NCBI GenBank assembly: GCA_016214125.1
Contig: JACRPC010000043.1
Location: forward strand, 62,001-126,000
Origin: Rhodospirillales bacterium
GTDB lineage: Bacteria > Pseudomonadota > Alphaproteobacteria > Rhodospirillales > WMHbin7
DNA length: 64,000 bases
Reading direction: 5' to 3'
Shown: positions 1 to 8,850 of the stretch, one piece after another
Layout: every line of letters begins with the position of its first letter
Position numbering within the stretch: position 1 is the first letter of the stretch
Notes under the pieces: model-generated
What the model was told of the DNA's origin: nothing
The model's database searches: none
Seen by the model: only the letters and a program-made list of their open reading frames with translations
Program-made: the position numbers and the translations under genes

Positions 1-297
1 CGCAATAAAAGAGGCTACAGACGATCGAATCTGCTGCGGATTTCCCACGAAGGGGATTATTGGATGAACCATGCATGCCACCCATGCATAAACCGCATGC
101 CTCTATCTTGGTCAGACCGCCTTCACCCGACTCATCCGCTTATATAATTCCGGCCCATTCCACAATCCGGAATTGTTTCAAGATGTCATGAAAACCCTGG
201 CGGGCCGCGATTCGCGGCTTGCCCACGATCCGCAGGGTCTGAAGAAGGCAGGCAATGGCAGACTAGCCCCCTCAATTATCATTTTTTCGCTGTGATA
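1..297. other. Non-coding region upstream of the nap promoter
   Basis: I see no convincing gene here. The stretch holds an inverted repeat AATTCCGG-N13-CCGGAATT at 146-174, a cluster of ATGCATG/CATGCAT/GCATGC motifs at 71-100, and a small hairpin (GCCGCG, loop ATT, CGCGGC) at 204-218. None has the T-tract of an intrinsic terminator. They lie upstream of the FNR-type box, so they could bind a second regulator of nitrate reduction, or mark the end of a gene outside the window. The function is unknown. Confidence 0.5.
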
Positions 298-340
298 TTG
301 ATCATCATCAATGTACCCTTATCACTCATAGGGATATGCT
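298..340 (+). promoter_or_regulatory. FNR/Anr-type box and -10 element of the nap operon
   Basis: Bases 298-311 read TTGAT-CATC-ATCAA, a perfect match to the FNR consensus TTGATN4ATCAA. A -10-like TATGCT follows at 335-340. The box centre (304.5) lies about 41.5 to 42.5 bases before the start site that this -10 would give (about 346-347). That is the class II spacing of FNR-activated promoters, where the box replaces the -35 element. The operon is therefore probably switched on at low oxygen. The transcription start itself is inferred. Confidence 0.8.
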
Positions 341-429
341 GCGTTGCGTAATCGATGAAGGTTCGTGTCGAAATCTTTTCGACATTCAATGACTTCTAAA
401 TTTGTGCATCGCCTAAGGAGGGGCAGGCC

Positions 430-1005
430 GTGGACGGCGGAGTGACCCGACGCGGATTTCTTAGGGTGGGGGCCGGGGGCCGTGGTTCGGTCCATCGTCC
501 ACCCTGGGCGGTGGCCGAATCCCTGTTTCAGTCCCTGTGCTCGCGCTGCGGCACCTGCCTGTCCGTCTGTCCCAAGCGAATCCTGGTTCGCGGCGACGGC
601 ACCTTCCCGACGGTCGATTTTCGGCGCGACGGCTGCACCTTTTGCGAAAAATGCGTCGAGGCCTGCACCGAAGACGCACTCTCCAAGGCCATCGATCCGC
701 CCTGGACCCTGAAGGCTGCGATCGGCGAGGCCTGCCTCGAGCACCAGGGCGTCGTCTGCCGGGCCTGCGCCGATTTCTGCGAACCGAACGCCATCCGCTT
801 CAAACCGACGAACGGCGGGCGGGCCCTGGCCCGCGTCGAGGCCGGCGCCTGCACCGGCTGCGGCGCCTGTGTCTCGCGTTGTCCGGTCCGGGTGATCGCC
901 ATCGCCCCCGAAGCGCCGTCCCGCCGCCCCAACGCCCGCAGCCCCAACGCGCGCAGCCCCAACGAAGGAGCGATCCTTGCGGATCAACCGCTTCATCCGC
1001 TCTGA
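430..1005 (+). CDS. napF: NapF, ferredoxin-type protein of periplasmic nitrate reductase
   Basis: A 191-residue cytoplasmic iron-sulfur protein of the Nap system. It is thought to help mature or transfer electrons to NapA before export. Four cysteine clusters are visible: CSRCGTCLSVCP near residues 37-48, CTFCEKCVEAC near 70-80, CRACADFC near 109-116, and CTGCGACVSRCP near 140-151. The N-terminus has the RRGFLR stretch common in NapF. The start is GTG with an AAGGAGG ribosome binding site at 415-421; no upstream ATG is needed. It is the first gene of the operon and its end overlaps napD by 29 bases. There is no napE ahead of it. Confidence 0.9.
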   Translation: MDGGVTRRGFLRVGAGGRGSVHRPPWAVAESLFQSLCSRCGTCLSVCPKRILVRGDGTFPTVDFRRDGCTFCEKCVEACTEDALSKAIDPPWTLKAAIGEACLEHQGVVCRACADFCEPNAIRFKPTNGGRALARVEAGACTGCGACVSRCPVRVIAIAPEAPSRRPNARSPNARSPNEGAILADQPLHPL

Positions 1006-1288
1006 GGCCGAGCAGCCCCGCGCGCTGGGCGCCAACATCTGTGGCGTGCTGATCCACGCTCGGCCCGAGCGCTTGGATGCCGTGCGCCGGGCGCTGGGTG
1101 GTCTGGCCGGGGTCGAAATCCACCAGGAGGCGCCCGACGGACGCCTCGTCCTCACCGTCGAGGACACGCCCACAAGCTGGGCGGCCGAAACCATCAAGCG
1201 GTTCCACGAGATCGAGGGTGTGCTGTCGGCCGCCCTCGTCTATCACCATTGCGATGAATCCCAAGAGCGAGGGGAGGTCTCCTTATGA
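977..1288 (+). CDS. napD: NapD, chaperone for the NapA twin-arginine signal
   Basis: A 103-residue cytoplasmic protein of the NapD family, which binds the twin-arginine signal of NapA and holds it until the molybdenum cofactor is loaded. The family hallmark [11 protein letters not shown] lies near residues 20-30, and the length is normal for the family. The best start is TTG at 977, seven bases after an AAGGAG site (964-969) that lies inside napF. The next candidate starts would remove the conserved first strand. The stop overlaps the ATG of napA (ATGA), so the chaperone and its client are translationally coupled. The start codon is the least certain point. Confidence 0.85.
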   Translation: MRINRFIRSEAEQPRALGANICGVLIHARPERLDAVRRALGGLAGVEIHQEAPDGRLVLTVEDTPTSWAAETIKRFHEIEGVLSAALVYHHCDESQERGEVSL

Positions 1289-3765
1289 AGCTGTCCAGGC
1301 GTGATTTCATCAAGGCCAATGCCGTTGCCGCCACCGCGGCCGCCGCCGGCCTCGCCCAACCCAAGCCCGTGCAGGCCGCCGAGAGCGACATCCGCTGGGA
1401 CAAAGGCGTCTGCCGCTTCTGCGGCACCGGCTGCGGCGTTCTGGTCGGCGTCAAGGACGGCCGCGTGGTGGCCACCCAGGGCGATCCCGACGCCCCGGTC
1501 AATCGCGGCCTCAACTGCATCAAGGGCTACTTCCTCTCCAAGATCATGTATGGGGAGGACCGCATCACCAAGCCGCTTCTGCGCATGAAGAACGGCAAGT
1601 TCGACAAGAACGGCGAATTCGCCCCCGTCACCTGGGACCAGGCCTTCGACATCATGGCCGAGAAGTGGAAGGCGGCGCTGAAAAAGCACGGCCCCACCGG
1701 CATCGGCATGTTCGGCTCGGGCCAGTGGACGATCTGGGAAGGCTACGCGGCGGCCAAGCTCTTCAAGGCCGGCTTCCGCTCGAACAACATCGATCCCAAC
1801 GCCCGGCACTGCATGGCCTCGGCGGTGGCGGGCTTCATGCGCACCTTCGGCATCGACGAGCCGATGGGCTGCTACGACGATCTCGAGCACGCCGACACCT
1901 TCGTGCTCTGGGGCTCGAACATGGCCGAGATGCACCCGATCCTCTGGTCGCGCCTGACCGACCGGCGCCTGACCCATGAGGGCTGCAAGGTCGCCGTGCT
2001 CTCGACCTTCGAGCATCGCAGCTTCGAACTGTCCGATTTGAGCATCGTCTTCGCGCCGCAGACCGATCTGGCGATCCTCAACTTCATCGCCAACTACATC
2101 ATCCAGAACAAGGCGGTGAACACCGCTTTCGTCGAGAAGAGCTGCGTGTTCCGCAAGGGCGTCACCGACATCGGCTATGGGCTTCGTCCCAACCACCCGC
2201 TGGAGAAGGACCAGGCCAACGCCGGCACCGCCGACAAGTCCGATCCGATGAGCTTCGAAGAGTACAAGGCCTTCGTCGCCGAATACACGGCGGACAAGGT
2301 GTCCAAGCTGTCCGGCGTGCCGGCCGACAAGCTGATCGAATTGGCCAAGCTCTACGCCGATCCGAAGAAGAAGGTGGTGTCCTACTGGACGATGGGCTTC
2401 AACCAGCACGTCCGCGGCACCTGGGTCAACAACATGATCTACAACGTCCATCTCTTGACGGGGAAGATCAGCGAGCCCGGCAACGGTCCCTTTTCGCTCA
2501 CCGGCCAGCCCTCGGCCTGCGGCACGGCGCGCGAGGTCGGCACCTTCGCCCATCGCCTGCCCGCCGACATGGTGGTGATGAACGACGCGCACCGCAAGAT
2601 CACCGAGGAGATCTGGAAGCTGCCCGAGGGCACGCTCAACCCGCGCATCGGCTATCACGCCGTCGTCCAGCACCGCATGCTGAAGGACGGCAAGATGAAC
2701 GCCTATTGGGTGATGTGCACCAACAACATGCAGGCGGCACCCAACCTGAACGAGGAGGGCTATCCGGGCTATCGCAATCCGGAGAACTTCATCGTCGTCT
2801 CCGATCCCTATCCGACGGTGACGGCGCTCGCCGCCGACCTTATCTTGCCCACCGCCATGTGGGTGGAGAAGGAAGGCGCCTACGGCAACGCCGAGCGGCG
2901 CGGTCAGTTCTGGCGCCAGCAGGTGAAGGCGCCGGGCGACTCGCGCTCCGACCTTTGGCAGGTCATGGAGTTTTCCAAGCGCTTCAAGATCGAGGAGGTG
3001 TGGGAGGAAGCCCTATTGGCCAAGATGCCGGCCTACAAGGGCAAGACGCTCTACGACATCCTGTTCCTGAACGGCGAGGTCAACAAATTCTCGGCCAACG
3101 AAGTGCAAAAGGGCTTCGACAACGACGAATCGAAGCATTTCGGCTACTACGTCCAGAAAGGGCTGTTCGAGGAATACGCCCGCTTCGGCCGCGGCAAGCA
3201 GCACGATCTGGCGCCCTTCGACACCTATCACAAGGTGCGCGGCCTGCGCTGGCCGGTCGTCGACGGCAAGGAGACGCTGTGGCGCTTCCGCGAGGGCTAC
3301 GATCCCTACGTCAAGGCGGGCGAGGGGGTGAAGTTCTACGGCAAGCCGGACGGCAAGGCCTGGATCTTCGCGCTGCCCTATCAGCCGGCGGCCGAGGCGC
3401 CCGACAAGGAATACGATCTGTGGCTGTCGACCGGCCGGGTGCTGGAACACTGGCATTCGGGTTCAATGACCCGCCGGGTGGCCGAGTTGCATCGCTCCTT
3501 CCCCAACGCGGTCGTCTACATGCATCCCAACGACGCCAAGAAGCGCAATTTGCGCCGGGGCGAGACGGTGAAGCTGGTCACAAGGCGCGGCGAATTGGTG
3601 ACCCGGGTGGAAACCTCGGGCCGCAACCGTCCGCCCGAGGGCCTGGTCTTCATCCCCTGGTTCGACGAGAGCCAGTTGGTCAACAAACTGACGCTGGACG
3701 CCACCTGCCCGATCTCGCGCGAGACCGACTTCAAGAAGTGCGCGGTCAAGGTGGTGAAGGCCTAG
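1285..3765 (+). CDS. napA: NapA, catalytic subunit of periplasmic nitrate reductase
   Basis: An 826-residue molybdoenzyme that reduces nitrate to nitrite in the periplasm. A twin-arginine signal (SRRDFIK) opens the protein and is cleaved near AQPKPVQA. The [4Fe-4S] ligands are C43, C46, C50 and C78. C176, in the motif NARHCMAS, is the expected molybdenum ligand of the bis-MGD cofactor. The full length and the molybdopterin dinucleotide-binding C-terminus (about residues 700-826) are present, so the enzyme looks intact. A GGGAGG site precedes the start, which overlaps the napD stop. The enzyme may serve denitrification, redox balancing or, in magnetotactic relatives, magnetite formation; the window does not decide which. 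Confidence 0.97.
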   Translation: MKLSRRDFIKANAVAATAAAAGLAQPKPVQAAESDIRWDKGVCRFCGTGCGVLVGVKDGRVVATQGDPDAPVNRGLNCIKGYFLSKIMYGEDRITKPLLRMKNGKFDKNGEFAPVTWDQAFDIMAEKWKAALKKHGPTGIGMFGSGQWTIWEGYAAAKLFKAGFRSNNIDPNARHCMASAVAGFMRTFGIDEPMGCYDDLEHADTFVLWGSNMAEMHPILWSRLTDRRLTHEGCKVAVLSTFEHRSFELSDLSIVFAPQTDLAILNFIANYIIQNKAVNTAFVEKSCVFRKGVTDIGYGLRPNHPLEKDQANAGTADKSDPMSFEEYKAFVAEYTADKVSKLSGVPADKLIELAKLYADPKKKVVSYWTMGFNQHVRGTWVNNMIYNVHLLTGKISEPGNGPFSLTGQPSACGTAREVGTFAHRLPADMVVMNDAHRKITEEIWKLPEGTLNPRIGYHAVVQHRMLKDGKMNAYWVMCTNNMQAAPNLNEEGYPGYRNPENFIVVSDPYPTVTALAADLILPTAMWVEKEGAYGNAERRGQFWRQQVKAPGDSRSDLWQVMEFSKRFKIEEVWEEALLAKMPAYKGKTLYDILFLNGEVNKFSANEVQKGFDNDESKHFGYYVQKGLFEEYARFGRGKQHDLAPFDTYHKVRGLRWPVVDGKETLWRFREGYDPYVKAGEGVKFYGKPDGKAWIFALPYQPAAEAPDKEYDLWLSTGRVLEHWHSGSMTRRVAELHRSFPNAVVYMHPNDAKKRNLRRGETVKLVTRRGELVTRVETSGRNRPPEGLVFIPWFDESQLVNKLTLDATCPISRETDFKKCAVKVVKA

Positions 3766-3777
3766 GCGGACGGAACC

Positions 3778-3807
3778 GGCGGGCGGCCCGGTCCGGGCCC
3801 GCCCGCC
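3778..3807 (+). promoter_or_regulatory. Strong GC hairpin between napA and napG
   Basis: A near-perfect inverted repeat fills most of the 71-base gap between napA and napG: GGCGGGCGGCCCGG pairs with CCGGGCCCGCCCGCC with one bulged G and a very short loop. No T-tract follows, so it is probably not an intrinsic terminator. Such intercistronic hairpins often protect upstream mRNA from 3' exonucleases or set the ratio of upstream to downstream expression. Here it would favour the catalytic genes over the quinol-oxidising part. Confidence 0.6.
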
Positions 3808-3836
3808 GATCCTTGCAGCGGAAACGACGAACCGAC

Positions 3837-4640
3837 ATGAGCGAAAGCCGCAACCCCGAGAAAGCCAGCCGCCGGGACTTCCTGGCCGCCACGGCGCGCA
3901 CCGCCTGCGCCGCCGGCTTTTTCGGCGCGGCTTTGGCGCTGTGGGTCAAGGAATCGCAAGCCGTGCCGGCCACCGCGCTACGCCCGCCCGGCGCGCTTCC
4001 CGAAGAGCGTTTCCTGGGCGCCTGCGCGCGTTGCGGGCTGTGCGTGCGCGACTGCCCCTACAACACGCTGAAGCTGGCCGAGCTGGGGCCGGGCCCGGCG
4101 GTGGGCACGCCCTATTTCGAGGCCCGCGCCATCCCTTGCGAAATGTGCAGCGACATTCCCTGCGTGGTGGCCTGCCCGACCGGCGCCCTGGACAAGAGCC
4201 TCACCGACATCGCCAAGGCCAAGATGGGCGTGGCCGTTCTGGTCGGGCACGAAACCTGCCTCAATTATCTCGGCCTGCGCTGCGACGTCTGCTACCGGGT
4301 CTGCCCGCTGATGGGCAAGGCGATCACCCTTGACCGGCTGCACAACGAACGCACCGGCAAGCACGCCCGCTTCATTCCGGTCGTGCACAGCGAAGCCTGC
4401 ACCGGCTGCGGAAAATGCGAAAAAGCCTGCCCGTTGGACGAGGCGGCGATCAAGGTCTTGCCGCCCAAGCTGGCGCTGGGCATGCTGGGCAGCCATTACC
4501 GGCTGGGCTGGGAAGAAAAGCTGAAGAAGGGCGAGGCTCTGGTGCCCGGCATCGAGGAGATGCCCAAGCGTCTGCCCGAAGGCGGCATGGCCCTGCCCGA
4601 AAAGAACGCTTCGGGCGGCTTCAAGGAGTTCCGGCCATGA
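3837..4640 (+). CDS. napG: NapG, exported ferredoxin-type subunit
   Basis: A 267-residue periplasmic iron-sulfur protein that, with NapH, forms a quinol dehydrogenase feeding nitrate reductase. It has a twin-arginine signal (SRRDFLAA, residues 12-19). Four cysteine clusters follow: CARCGLCVRDCP, CEMCSDIPCVVACP, the CLNYLGLRCDVC...CP region, and CTGCGKCEKACP. The start ATG at 3837 follows the napA-napG hairpin. Its stop overlaps the napH start (ATGA), consistent with the two proteins forming one complex. The open frame continues far upstream inside napA, but only this start gives the export signal. Confidence 0.93.
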   Translation: MSESRNPEKASRRDFLAATARTACAAGFFGAALALWVKESQAVPATALRPPGALPEERFLGACARCGLCVRDCPYNTLKLAELGPGPAVGTPYFEARAIPCEMCSDIPCVVACPTGALDKSLTDIAKAKMGVAVLVGHETCLNYLGLRCDVCYRVCPLMGKAITLDRLHNERTGKHARFIPVVHSEACTGCGKCEKACPLDEAAIKVLPPKLALGMLGSHYRLGWEEKLKKGEALVPGIEEMPKRLPEGGMALPEKNASGGFKEFRP

Positions 4641-5575
4641 GCGCGCCCATCGCCCGCGCCCGCCTTCCCGGCCGCGAAGCCTGGCGGCGCCACGGGTTTT
4701 TCGTCGCCTTCAAATGGCTGATCCTGCGCCGGCTGGCGCAAGTGGGATTCTTGGCGCTGTTCCTGGTCGGCCCTCTGTTCGGGCTGTGGATCGTCAAGGG
4801 CACGCTGGCCTCGAGCCTGACCCTCGGCATCCTGCCGCTCACCGACCCCTTGTTCGCGCTGCAAGCGCTGCTGGCGCGCCATGCCCTGGACGGCAAGGCC
4901 TTGATCGGCGCCGCCCTCGTGCTGGTGGCCTATGCGGTGTTGGGCGGGCGGACCTATTGCTCCTGGGTTTGCCCGGTCAATCTGGTCACCGACGCGGCCC
5001 ATTGGCTGCGCCTGCGCCTGGGCTTGTCGGAAAACACCGTCTTCAACCGCCAGGCCCGGCTGTGGATTCTGGGCGCCCTGTTGGTGGTTTCGGCGCTCAC
5101 CGGAACCGTCGCCTGGGAGTTCGTCAACCCGGTCACCATCCTGCATCGCGGCTTGGTCTTCGGCGCCCTTTATGGGTTGGGCCTCGCTTGGGCGGTGGTG
5201 GCGGCGCTGTTCCTGTTCGATCTGGCCCTAAGCGCCCGCGGCTGGTGCGGGCATCTCTGTCCGGTCGGCGCCTTCTATGGCCTGATCGGCGCCAAGAGCC
5301 TGATCCGGGTGAAGGCCGCCCAGCGCGCGGCTTGCGACGATTGCCTGGAATGCTACAAGGTTTGTCCCGAGCCGCAAGTGATCGCGCCGGCGCTCAAGGG
5401 CGCGCCGCGCGGCCTGGGACCGCTGATCCAATCCGGCGACTGCACCAATTGCGGCCGCTGCATCGATGTGTGCGCCCCCCGGGTTTTCCGCTTCGCGGCC
5501 CGTTGGGATCGGCACACGGACGACATGCCCGTTTCCGTCACGCCGACGGCGGGTGCGAACAGGCAGGCCGCCTAG
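4637..5575 (+). CDS. napH: NapH, membrane quinol dehydrogenase subunit
   Basis: A 312-residue membrane protein with about four transmembrane segments (near residues 30-55, 80-100, 135-155 and 170-195). Two CxxxCP motifs, CSWVCP and CGHLCP, lie on the cytoplasmic loops and are typical of NapH. Two ferredoxin motifs close the protein: CDDCLECYKVCP and CTNCGRCIDVCAP. The protein is thought to take electrons from the quinol pool and pass them to NapG. It starts at the ATGA overlap with napG; a longer in-frame reading upstream lies inside napG and is not expected to be used. Confidence 0.93.
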   Translation: MSAPIARARLPGREAWRRHGFFVAFKWLILRRLAQVGFLALFLVGPLFGLWIVKGTLASSLTLGILPLTDPLFALQALLARHALDGKALIGAALVLVAYAVLGGRTYCSWVCPVNLVTDAAHWLRLRLGLSENTVFNRQARLWILGALLVVSALTGTVAWEFVNPVTILHRGLVFGALYGLGLAWAVVAALFLFDLALSARGWCGHLCPVGAFYGLIGAKSLIRVKAAQRAACDDCLECYKVCPEPQVIAPALKGAPRGLGPLIQSGDCTNCGRCIDVCAPRVFRFAARWDRHTDDMPVSVTPTAGANRQAA

Positions 5576-5596
5576 GCTTGCGATCGGAGGTGTGAG

Positions 5597-6070
5597 ATGG
5601 CAAGGGGAGACAACGCCGTGAGCAACAAACCCTTCAGGACGTGGATGGCAACCCTCGTGATGGCGGCCGGACTGGCCTTGCTGGGCGCCGGCGGCGCCCT
5701 GGCCCAGGTCAAGTCGCTGGAAGCGAAGACCAAGGTCAACGAGACCAACGCCGCGCCGGAAATCTATGACGTGTTGGAAAACCAGCGCCATGGCCGTGCC
5801 TTCCGCCAGCAGCCGCCGCTCATTCCGCACCGCATCGACAAGTACGAGATCGACCTCAAGGTCAATCAGTGCATGCGTTGCCATGACTGGCCCTACAACA
5901 CCACCGAAAAGGCGCCCAAGATCAGCGAGACCCATTACGTCGATCGCGAGGGCAAGCGCCTGGACAAGGTGGCCGGCACCCGCTGGTTCTGCAATCAGTG
6001 CCATGTGCCCCAGGCCAACGCCAAACCGCTGGTCGAGAACCAGTTCAAGCCGACCCAGCCGGGCCAGTGA
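5597..6070 (+). CDS. napB: NapB, diheme cytochrome c subunit of nitrate reductase
   Basis: A 157-residue periplasmic diheme c-type cytochrome that passes electrons to NapA. The N-terminus carries a signal peptide, probably cleaved after ALA near residue 36. Two CxxCH heme sites are seen: C92-C95-H96 and C132-C135-H136. Length and heme spacing fit NapB. An ATG with a CGGAGG site (5585-5590) gives the chosen start; an in-frame GTG eight codons later is less well placed. Heme attachment needs cytochrome c maturation genes, which are not in the window. Confidence 0.95.
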   Translation: MARGDNAVSNKPFRTWMATLVMAAGLALLGAGGALAQVKSLEAKTKVNETNAAPEIYDVLENQRHGRAFRQQPPLIPHRIDKYEIDLKVNQCMRCHDWPYNTTEKAPKISETHYVDREGKRLDKVAGTRWFCNQCHVPQANAKPLVENQFKPTQPGQ

Positions 6071-6093
6071 GCCGGCGCGCATAGGGGGCGACC

Positions 6094-6735
6094 ATGAATG
6101 AACAAGCTTCGGGCAAGGCGACGCCCAATCTCTGGTGCCAGATCTGGTCGGCGTTGCGGGCGCCCACCGCCCGCTATTCGCTGGGCGGCCTTTTGTTGGT
6201 CGGCATCGTCGCCGGCGTGATGGGATGGGGCGCCTTCAACTGGGCGCTGGAAATCACCAACACCCAGACCTTCTGCGTCACCTGCCACGAGATGGAACAG
6301 AACGTCTTTCGTGAATTCACCGGCACCGTGCACGACACCAACAAGAGCGGCGTGCGCGCCACCTGTCCCGATTGCCATGTGCCGCGCGACTGGATTCACA
6401 AGGTGCGGCGCAAGATCCAGGCTTCGAACGAGTTGTTCCATCATGTCTTGGGCACCATTGACACCCGCGAGAAGTTCGAGGCCAAGCGCCTGACCATGGC
6501 CAAGAGCGTCTGGCAGTCGATGAAGGAAACCGACTCGCGCGAGTGCCGCAACTGCCACGATTTCCAGGCGATGGACATCACCCGCCAAGCCTCGCGCGCC
6601 CGTCAGCGCCATCTCGACGCGGTGGGCGAGGGCAAGACCTGCATCGATTGCCACAAGGGCATCGCCCACAAGCTGCCCAAGGGCGCCTTCGGCGCCGAGC
6701 AGGAATTGAACGAGACCTGGGGAGCGAAGAAGTAA
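6094..6735 (+). CDS. napC: NapC, membrane-anchored tetraheme cytochrome c
   Basis: A 213-residue NapC/NirT-family quinol dehydrogenase. One transmembrane helix (about residues 29-51) anchors a periplasmic domain with four CxxCH heme sites at C61, C91, C151 and C183. It oxidises membrane quinol and reduces NapB. It is the last gene of the operon, 23 bases after napB, and is followed by a clear terminator. Because napG and napH are also present, the organism has two possible routes from quinol to nitrate reductase. Confidence 0.95.
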   Translation: MNEQASGKATPNLWCQIWSALRAPTARYSLGGLLLVGIVAGVMGWGAFNWALEITNTQTFCVTCHEMEQNVFREFTGTVHDTNKSGVRATCPDCHVPRDWIHKVRRKIQASNELFHHVLGTIDTREKFEAKRLTMAKSVWQSMKETDSRECRNCHDFQAMDITRQASRARQRHLDAVGEGKTCIDCHKGIAHKLPKGAFGAEQELNETWGAKK

Positions 6736-6764
6736 CGAGGGACGAACGAGCACGCATCGCGCCT

Positions 6765-6795
6765 GGGGCGGCCGCAAAGGCCGCCCCTTTTCTTT
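6765..6795 (+). terminator. Intrinsic terminator of the nap operon
   Basis: The stem GGGGCGGCC (6765-6773) pairs perfectly with GGCCGCCCC (6779-6787) around a five-base loop. The run TTTTCTTT (6788-6795) follows directly. It lies 30 bases after the napC stop. Confidence 0.93.
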
Positions 6796-6809
6796 GGGGC
6801 GCGGCCAGC

Positions 6810-6838
6810 TTGTTCCGAGTTCGCTGGGCGGGTAGCAT
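6810..6838 (+). promoter_or_regulatory. Probable promoter of tRNA-Val
   Basis: TTGTTC (6810-6815) and TAGCAT (6833-6838) are spaced by exactly 17 bases and end 11 bases before the tRNA. It lies just after the nap terminator, so the tRNA is expected to be transcribed independently. The match is four of six bases in each hexamer. Confidence 0.55.
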
Positions 6839-6849
6839 GCGTCCGACAT

Positions 6850-6924
6850 GGGCGATTAGCTCAGCGGGAGAGCATCTCGTTTACACCGAGGGGGTCGGGG
6901 GTTCGAATCCCTCATCGCCCACCA
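6850..6924 (+). tRNA. tRNA-Val (anticodon UAC)
   Basis: A 75-base cloverleaf with encoded CCA. The acceptor GGGCGAT pairs with ATCGCCC. The D arm reads GCTCAGCGGGAGAGC. The anticodon stem TCTCG/CGAGG encloses loop TTTACAC, anticodon TAC. The T loop is TTCGAAT. A, then CCA, closes the 3' end. Confidence 0.96.
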
Positions 6925-6928
6925 TGTT

Positions 6929-7060
6929 TTATATGCCCCTCAGTCGCCGGGCGCTCGCCTTCGGCGCGCTTGGCTTTCGCGCCCCTAAGGGCGCGGGCGC
7001 TCAACGCGCCAGTCGCTCGGGCCTTGCCCTCGCTCCGAATTTATATGCCCTTCAAGCGCC
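6929..7060. repeat. Repeat-rich spacer after tRNA-Val
   Basis: The ten-base word TTATATGCCC occurs at 6929-6938 and again at 7041-7050, each followed by a similar CTCA.TCGCC or TTCAAGCGCC tail. Between them lie GC-rich inverted words such as CGCGCCC-CTAA-GGGCGCG (6978-6995). The stretch reads like decayed repeats or a scar beside a tRNA gene rather than coding sequence. The rest of the spacer to 7116 ends in a TATAAAAT-like word near 7100 that could be a -10 element for the next gene. Confidence 0.45.
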
Positions 7061-7116
7061 AGGGAAAACAAATAGTCAGGGGGCAAAGGCCGCGCCCCTT
7101 GCTATAAAATAGGGTC

Positions 7117-8262
7117 ATGGCCGCAATCGATGCCCGCCATCAGGCCCAATTCGAGGAAGCCCGCGCCCTTTGGGCGGCGGGCGAGGGGGCGCGCGCCCGG
7201 CCGATCTTCGCCGAACTGGCCCAGGCGCTGCCCGATCTGGCCGAGGTGCAGGCGGCCTATGGCGTCTGCCTTTACGAAACCGGTTCGATCGTCGAGGCGG
7301 GCCAAGCCCTGGAACGCGCCCTGGCGCTCGATCCCGATCACGCCATCGCCGCCTACAATCTGGCCCATGTCCGCCTCACCCTGGGCGATTATGCCCAGGG
7401 CTTCCGGCTTTACGAGCGCCGCTGGGCAAGTTTCCCCAGGCCCGATTGGATGGCCGATCCGGCCTTGGCCTGGGATGGCCAGGGCTTTCCGGGCACGCTG
7501 CTGGTGGTGGCCGAACAGGGTTTCGGCGACGCCCTCCAATTTGCCCGCTTTTTGCCCCTGGCCGCTGCAAGGGTGGGGCGGCTCGTCGCCGTGGTGCCCA
7601 GGGAGTTGGTAAGGCTGATCGAGGGCATTAAGGGCGTGGCGCAAGTTATCGCGGGTGGCGAGCCTTTGCCTCATTTCGATCGGCTGCTGCCGATGCTGTC
7701 CTTGCCGCACCGGCTGGGAATTGATCTGGAAACCCTTCCTGCTCCCCCTTATCTGCCAAGACCAGCCCGTGCCTTCCGGCGTGGCTTCCGTCCGGCTGTG
7801 GGCCTGGTCTGGGGCGGGCGAGCCGGCACGCCCCAGGAACGGGCCCGGGCCTGCCCCTTCGACGAGCTGGCCGCTCGTCTGGCCCCCATGCTTGGCGCCC
7901 GCTTCGCCAGCCTGCAAATGGGCGAGCCCTGGGCCGCCGATCTGGCCCGCTGGCCCGGCCCCTCGGCGATCGAGGATTGGACGGTCGGCGTCGAGGATTT
8001 CCACGACACCGCCCAGCGCCTGGGCCAGCTCGACCTCTTGGTTACCGTCGATACCGCCATCGCCCATCTGGCCGGCGCGCTCGCTTTGCCCACCTTGGTT
8101 CTTGTGGGGTCGGTGCCCCACTGGGTTTGGGGTATCGCGGGCAACCGGACGCCCTGGTATCCCTCGCTGCGCCTGTTCCGCGTTGGGCCGGAGGGTTGGG
8201 AAAGGGCGCTCGATCGGCTGGCCCAGGCGATCGAGGATTTCCTGTGGCAAGGCTTTCAGTAA
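7117..8262 (+). CDS. TPR protein with glycosyltransferase family 9-like domain
   Basis: A 381-residue soluble protein. Residues 1-110 form tetratricopeptide-type helical repeats (for example ALERALALDPDHAIAAYNLA). Residues 125-375 look like a heptosyltransferase/GT9-type fold with the late motif VTVDTAIAHLAGAL, which in that family contacts the nucleotide sugar. Such TPR-GT proteins occur in alphaproteobacterial flagellin and surface-sugar loci, but the substrate here cannot be read from the sequence. The gene stands alone between two tRNA genes. The catalytic residues of true heptosyltransferases are not clearly conserved, so activity is uncertain. Confidence 0.6.
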   Translation: MAAIDARHQAQFEEARALWAAGEGARARPIFAELAQALPDLAEVQAAYGVCLYETGSIVEAGQALERALALDPDHAIAAYNLAHVRLTLGDYAQGFRLYERRWASFPRPDWMADPALAWDGQGFPGTLLVVAEQGFGDALQFARFLPLAAARVGRLVAVVPRELVRLIEGIKGVAQVIAGGEPLPHFDRLLPMLSLPHRLGIDLETLPAPPYLPRPARAFRRGFRPAVGLVWGGRAGTPQERARACPFDELAARLAPMLGARFASLQMGEPWAADLARWPGPSAIEDWTVGVEDFHDTAQRLGQLDLLVTVDTAIAHLAGALALPTLVLVGSVPHWVWGIAGNRTPWYPSLRLFRVGPEGWERALDRLAQAIEDFLWQGFQ

Positions 8263-8304
8263 GACTCTGTCTTAATGGTCGATTTTTCATTGAACAGGGC
8301 CGGC

Positions 8305-8333
8305 TTGACACTCGTCGCCCCAGGGATTACACC
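8305..8333 (+). promoter_or_regulatory. Probable promoter of tRNA-Asp
   Basis: A perfect TTGACA (8305-8310) is followed after 17 bases by TACACC (8328-8333), 18 bases before the tRNA. The -10 match is weak (three of six), so the exact -10 may be shifted by a base. It lies in the gap after the TPR/glycosyltransferase gene. Confidence 0.5.
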
Positions 8334-8351
8334 AGCGCAACCTACCCGGAG

Positions 8352-8428
<77 letters not shown>

Positions 8429-8484
8429 CTTCGGCAAGGCCGGGAACGCACCCGAACGGGTCGGACACAGTCGAGGTCGAGATC

Positions 8485-8850
8485 ATGGACGCCCTGCTGC
8501 ACGAGTATTTTCCGATCCTGATCTTCCTCGGTATCGCCGTCGCCATTTCCGTCATCGCCGTCGCCGCCTCGTGGATCGTCGCCAGCCAGCATCCCGACCG
8601 CGAGAAGGACTCGCCCTACGAATGCGGCTTCGAGGCCTTCGGCGACGCGCGCGGCAAATTCGACGTCCGCTTTTATCTGGTCTCCATCCTCTTCATCATC
8701 TTCGACCTTGAAGTGGCCTTTCTCTTTCCCTGGGCGGTGTCGCTGGGCAAGATCGGCCTGTTCGGCTTCTGGTCGATGATGCTGTTCCTGGGCGTGCTGA
8801 CCATCGGCTTCATCTACGAATGGCGCAAGGGAGCCCTGGAATGGGAATGA
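8485..8850 (+). CDS. nuoA: NuoA, complex I membrane subunit A
   Basis: A 121-residue membrane subunit of NADH:quinone oxidoreductase with three transmembrane helices (near residues 8-28, 66-86 and 92-112). The loop with [21 protein letters not shown] is the family signature, including the conserved cysteine near the quinone site. It is the first gene of a 14-gene complex I operon. The stop overlaps the nuoB start region by ten bases. Confidence 0.95.
   Translation: MDALLHEYFPILIFLGIAVAISVIAVAASWIVASQHPDREKDSPYECGFEAFGDARGKFDVRFYLVSILFIIFDLEVAFLFPWAVSLGKIGLFGFWSMMLFLGVLTIGFIYEWRKGALEWE

Noticed and set aside
1-429. napE before napF
   Set aside because: No short membrane-protein frame with a ribosome binding site was found.
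6929-7060. Decayed tRNA or integrase attachment site after tRNA-Val
   Set aside because: The repeats do not copy the tRNA 3' end and no integrase is seen, so I list only a repeat region.
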